A stretch of 64,000 bases of DNA from Solicoccozyma terricola (lineage: Eukaryota > Basidiomycota > Tremellomycetes > Filobasidiales > Piskurozymaceae), in NCBI GenBank assembly GCA_001600875.1, contig BCLD01000004.1, positions 281,536-345,535 on the forward strand, read 5' to 3'. A model generated the notes under the pieces. It worked only from the letters and a program-made list of their open reading frames with translations, made no database searches and had not been told where the DNA came from. The position numbers and the translations under genes were made by a program. The first letter of the stretch is position 1. Each line of letters begins with the position of its first letter. Below are positions 59,819-64,000 of this stretch, piece by piece.

Positions 59819-61687
59819 CTACATCTCCAACTTCGCCTCCAACTCATCCATCATCTCCATCATTCCCTCATGACACTTTCCCAAAATCTCCAAGTGACCT
59901 TTTCACGAGCGCAGCGTCCAAATTCGTCAACGATCAAATCTAATCTGCTTAGGCCTTGCCGAAAACACACACATACCTTGTAAATACCTCCCGCACATTT
60001 CCCAAACCTCTTTTCTCACTCCGTTTTTCTCTCCACCCACTACCTCCCCACCGTCAAATGTGTCTCCGACAACTTCCGATCTCTGTATCAATCCCTGAAT
60101 CACATCTATCTTACTCTCTAACATCTGAACCAACGTATCTGCTGTATCCATATCCGTCTTCAAATCCCCATCTGCGTCCTCTCCATCTTCAACATCTTGC
60201 CCCGTCGTAGACCGTATGATCGTCCGTATAGTTCTCCACAATTTCTCCGGGACTTGACCGTTCATACCTACTACATGTCTTTCATCCAATTTCAGCTGCT
60301 GCTCCTCCAGTGTTTGCATCAATCCCTCGGCTGCAGACTGAGCTGAAACACCTAGTTTGAGGACGACGTCGTCGGCGGGGTTCGGCGAGGGTACGAAGCC
60401 ATATCCAAGGATAAAGGATTCATTACCTGTGGTATAGATTTTGTCAACATCGCTTTTTTTTTGGGGGGGGGGTTTCGAAGAGAACGAGAACAGACTGACT
60501 TTTTTCGCCATACGAGATGAACACTTGTTCATCCTTCTCAACATCCCTCCTCAGTACAACAACCGGATTTCTCCTCCCTATCACATCACCTTCCATACCT
60601 TCCCCACTGTGTCCCTTTACTTCATCCATCTCCATGTTTTGCTCTTCGTGATAACCATCAATCTGATTCAGATCCTCTTTTCGATATACACCTTGTGCCG
60701 TGGATGAATGATTGAATGAATCGACTCCGGGTATTAGTACAGGATAAGAGTCGGTGGAGGTTGAATCAGCAGGTGTAGATGTGGATGTCAAAGTTGATGC
60801 AGAGGTAAGTTCGGGGGGATTAGATTGGAGAAGAGACGAAGAAAATGCTCGTGAGGATAGGTAGATGGATGCTAAGAGATATCGATCCCTGAAAACCCGC
60901 GTACATTGAATCCCAAGAGGTCCGCATCTCAAATCAGGGACCGAACTGATAACGAATCCCGTTCGGGAAGAAAGACTCACCAGCTAAACTCCACCTCCAT
61001 ATCCTTCAACCCACCTCTACAAACCAACTTCCTAACAACCTCCCATTCTTCCCTAAGCTCCTCCATTCTAATCCTTGTCGCATGAAACAAATTCGTCCCC
61101 TTGATCAAGTCCATCTCCGTCTCTGAGAAGTAAAGTGATGTTGGTATTGAGTTGGAAGAAGGTAATGTGGATATATACGGAGAGTGTCGAAGGATTGTGG
61201 GGATGCTGTGATGAGGTAAGGGGCTGGAGTTGGCGGATGAGAGGTTGAAGATGGTTTTCTTTTGACTTACGACGACGTGTCGGACATATCAGAGCCTCCG
61301 AACATCCAATGAAGTGTGATGTATGCTTTTATCCACATGGTCTCCTTGTCCATGCCCACCTCCAGTTCTCTCTCATTATCCTGGACAGAAGCACTTCTAT
61401 CACAGACCAACGTCTGAACAGCTGCTTTGGCGGCCTCTTTTGAGATTACAAGATGTGATGGACATCGAACGATTGTTGTACCTTTAGGTAGTGGAGCAGT
61501 AGCGAAGAGCGATGACCCGCCATATATCGGATCTTTGAAGGATACGGAAAAAGAGGATGTTTGTGAGCTACGTTGATCCTTACTGTGAGCGAGGCTGTAG
61601 AATGAGCGTACCGGATTTGAATATCAGAGAAGGATGAAATTCTCCACCGTGTGATGTTATCCATCTTCTCATCTCATCGGTCGCCAT
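59819..61687 (-). CDS. SET-domain protein lysine methyltransferase (SETD3/SETD6/RKM type)
   Basis: Likely non-histone methyltransferase of the SET plus Rubisco-LSMT-like class. It starts MATDEMRRWITSHGGEFHPS (61687), the usual opening of this family. The SET core, split by introns, reads SLFATAPLPKGTTIVRCP, ETEMDLIKGTNLF, RDRYLLASIYLSSRAFSSSL, YPVLIPGVDSFNHSS, then VFISYGEKS joined to NESFILGYGFV, the catalytic NH/GY signature. A helical substrate-binding region follows, and the last exon ends with HLEILGKCHEGMMEMMDELE and the stop at 59819. Between the SET halves a Ser/Thr-rich stretch (STLTSTSTPADSTSTDS) is inserted. One intron contains a T9G10 homopolymer junction near 60455. Specific substrate unknown. 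Confidence 0.85.
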
Positions 61688-62168
61688 CGTGCATAGACCA
61701 ACTCTCCACTCCAACATCAGTTTGGATAGCGAGTTCCCAGAAACCTGAAATGTTGCCGAAGTAGTCCCACGTGGCCAGTCTGCGCACCGCGGAAATGGGC
61801 GATGACGATATTTTCGGCGGTCTCGGCGGTCATAACCCATACACACCCACTTACTCCATACTCCACAGAGTTCCTCCCTCCCGTATCACACCTTTTCCTA
61901 AGGTGGATCAGAGACACAATGTAAGGCTTCGGTATACACCTGGGGCGAACCAATGGGAGTCTGGAAACAATGTGTCATGATTAGTCCCTGCGGATATGGG
62001 GGTGCTTATGCCAGTACTCGGCTTTTCGGCGCTGGGCACACTGATATTTAGTTAAAAGTCATAAGTTGATCCCCCCCTCCCCCCGTAAGTACTTCCAGGA
62101 ATCTACCCAACGAGGAACGTATCAAGAACGATTTGATATCCCTTTTAAAACTCGTGATCAACGTCCCA

Positions 62169-63742
62169 ATGCTTCCAGACCACGCCACACAAGACTCCGA
62201 GACTGCTTCTCTTCCATCATCCACTCCATCCACCATCTCCTCCTCCTCCTCATTAGAACTAGACCATTTACTCACTCCTCCTATCATATCACCGTCAGAG
62301 GGTATTCATGAGAATCTACGTCGGTCGTATTCCAAGATCTGGTCGTCAACGTCATACCTTCATGACTCGCTCATCGGGGTAGAAACAGAGTCGACAATAC
62401 CAGCAAGAGCACAGTATGAACAAATGGGACCGAGGAGAATGGGATTGAAGAGAGCAGAAACCTGGACTGCTACGACTGGAATTCCACGGGGGATTTCGGG
62501 GATAGAAGCAAATGGACGATGTCGAAGAACGAACGGATATGAATCATACGATGATATGAAGGTATTACAAGATGCAGAGTCTGAATCAAGAGTCCAATCA
62601 AGACCACCATATCTGTATCATCGGTCTCGATCACATGTTTCGCCAACTTACAACTCCAACGTCCTTACTGGGACACGACAAGACCCAACACTTCGTCTAT
62701 GCGAATTGGGGGTATCAAGACCTACTCCTTTGGAATCATGCAATAATGTTAACTCTTCTGAACCGCGATTTGACACTGCGAAAAAGCGAGCTAGATCTTC
62801 AAATGGTGAAACGGCTACGAGAGGTCGGGATGAAGAGATGAGATTTGTTAGGGATGGAAGGTGGACGATGGAAAGATCGAATTCATCCTCGTCAAGATGG
62901 AACCCAAAGGAACCCGATGTGTTTGTCCCGTCTGTACATCTACCAAACGTTCAAATCGCAGATCCCAAAAAAGAGATTGATTCCCGTTCGGCGTTGCTAG
63001 ATTCTAGGAGTGCGTTGGATCATGAAATTGAGAACACGGAAAGGCTTTGGCAGGAAGGGAAGTGTTCAGGTCGAGGTGGTCAAGTTAAATGTAAAGCAGA
63101 TGATCAGGAATATAGCATCGAGATGAATGGATTAATCGCAACGTGAGTGAACAGTGATCACAGGTTGATTTATTGCGTGGTTTGAAAACTGAGAACAAGG
63201 AAAGCTCAACGGCAGTCCTTACTCGACAAGTTTATACATATGTGGAGGTAGATGCCTCAAGATAAACGGGGAACAAACCATTGGATGTAAGTGCGATGTG
63301 GCAGAACGAGAGTCGTCTGATTTGTTTGGTGGCTAACAGTCGATTATCGGATCATTCTGATCATTAGCCGACGAATTCCATGAAACTGTCGATCTACCTG
63401 AACGAGCTCAAATGGAGAAGATGTTTGCGAAATGGTTACCTGATGGGAAGTTGGTCGTGTTTGGTGAGTGTGATTGGGATGTCAACACTGAGTCGTAGGT
63501 GGGCTCATGAGTGTTATTCCCTTTTCAGTCCCAAGGAAACGAGAGGACGATTATGTAGAGTTCCCATGTTCTCCACCATCTCCATCGCTGCCACAGCAAC
63601 GTACGCCGCTGGGCGTACCTCTGCGACCAGGATTGATAGGAGAGAGTGATCGTCGTGTGCCTAGTGCTAGGTGCGGGGATGTGCCTCCCTGCACCTCGAG
63701 AAGGAGAGGCACTGTGCGATTGGATGATCTAGCTGCTGAGTA
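62169..63742 (+). CDS. Unrecognised Ser/Arg-rich protein (start and one junction uncertain)
   Basis: I do not recognise this gene. A long first exon (62169 or 62133 to about 63143) encodes a Ser-rich, then Arg/Ser/Glu-rich protein with STPSTISSSSSLELDHLL and, near its end, RSALDHEIENTERLWQEGKC. A donor at 63144 (GTGAGT) can join 63201 to give TKAQRQSLLDKFIHMW. A later exon around 63368 encodes FHETVDLPERAQMEKMFAKW and PDGKLVVF, which splices cleanly to VPRKREDDYVEFPCSPPSPS in the last exon ending LDDLAAE at 63742. The join between about 63251 and 63368 is not resolved. It is divergent from the SET methyltransferase gene, about 480 bp apart. Confidence 0.5.
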
Positions 63743-64000
63743 GGTGGGTGGGAGAGCAGTGTGATAGGAAGGGACAACAGAGGTGGGAGCGATCTGCTCG
63801 TTGTATTTTACATAAAACTGTGGATTGAACGCCTTGACAACCTCCTACTGTGGCGAAAACCGGTGGCGTTTCAGAATCACAACGAGAGAGACAACGAGGT
63901 AGACACGAGGTTAGGGGGACAAGGATCAACCAGGTTACAAGAGCAGAGCACGACGTGGAGCTGTCTCTCACATCCAGCATACATCTTCACTTCCAACATC
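63743..64000. other. Right-edge sequence, nothing assigned
   Basis: 258 bp downstream of the last gene. Short frames exist but none has support; it is probably a 3' flank. Confidence 0.4.

Noticed and set aside
61771..61980. Plus-strand 69-codon frame with GGLGGHNPYTPTYS
   Set aside because: Lies in the promoter side of the SET gene; no start context, splice partner or similarity supporting a gene.

Overview
This is an ordinary, gene-dense stretch of a fungal nuclear chromosome. Genes carry many short introns (mostly 50-80 nt, GTRAGT-like donors, YAG acceptors), intergenic gaps are small, both strands are used, and the gene set is conserved eukaryotic housekeeping. The protein style (Ser/Pro/Ala-rich low-complexity segments, RGG tails, poly-Lys and poly-Gln runs) together with very dense introns suggests a basidiomycete yeast of the Tremellomycetes (Cryptococcus/Kwoniella/Tremella relatives). 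That placement is inference from style and remembered family features, not from a search.

Layout, left to right: a Rho-family GTPase cut by the left edge (1-960, -); spliceosomal helicase BRR2 (2062-9647, -); PHD+SET protein SET3 (10838-16299, +); mitochondrial aspartyl-tRNA synthetase (16416-19278, -); ribosome-associated Hsp70 SSZ1 (20039-22484, -) head to head with ribosomal protein L9/uL6 (22972-24454, +); a TFIIIC triple-barrel subunit (24720-26317, +); SEC39 (26456-29684, -); NST1 (29940-35072, -); mitochondrial GatA amidase (35977-37985, +); the ARMC8/GID5 armadillo protein (38054-41355, -); a peroxisomal dienoyl-CoA isomerase (41629-43275, +); DNA polymerase kappa (43414-46471, -) head to head with the 60S biogenesis factor NSA2 (46640-47910, +); histone acetyltransferase GCN5 (48029-50925, -); an unrecognised protein (about 51465-52420, -); an intron-containing tRNA-Lys(CTT) (52737-52832, -); a TXNL1-type thioredoxin/PITH protein (53091-54468, -); a VPS3/TGFBRAP1-like CORVET protein (54735-59244, +); a SET-domain protein methyltransferase (59819-61687, -); and an unrecognised protein (about 62169-63742, +).

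There is no operon logic. Several neighbours share short divergent promoters (SSZ1/RPL9, ARMC8/ECH1, POLK/NSA2, TXNL1/VPS3), and most convergent pairs are separated by only about 70-140 bp. Themes recur: translation (two mitochondrial aminoacyl-tRNA pathway enzymes, L9, SSZ1, NSA2, tRNA-Lys, TFIIIC), chromatin (SET3, GCN5) and membrane traffic (SEC39, VPS3).

I see no transposon, virus, CRISPR array, biosynthetic cluster or other clear novel system. The most notable items are gene-architecture oddities: an NSA2 coding region opening with an ATG-only coding segment and a 6-nt microexon and closing with an 8-nt exon; an SSZ1 start codon split by an intron; an in-frame insertion in the Rho GTPase next to its P-loop; and a palindromic, tandemly repeated sequence in the long first intron of BRR2.
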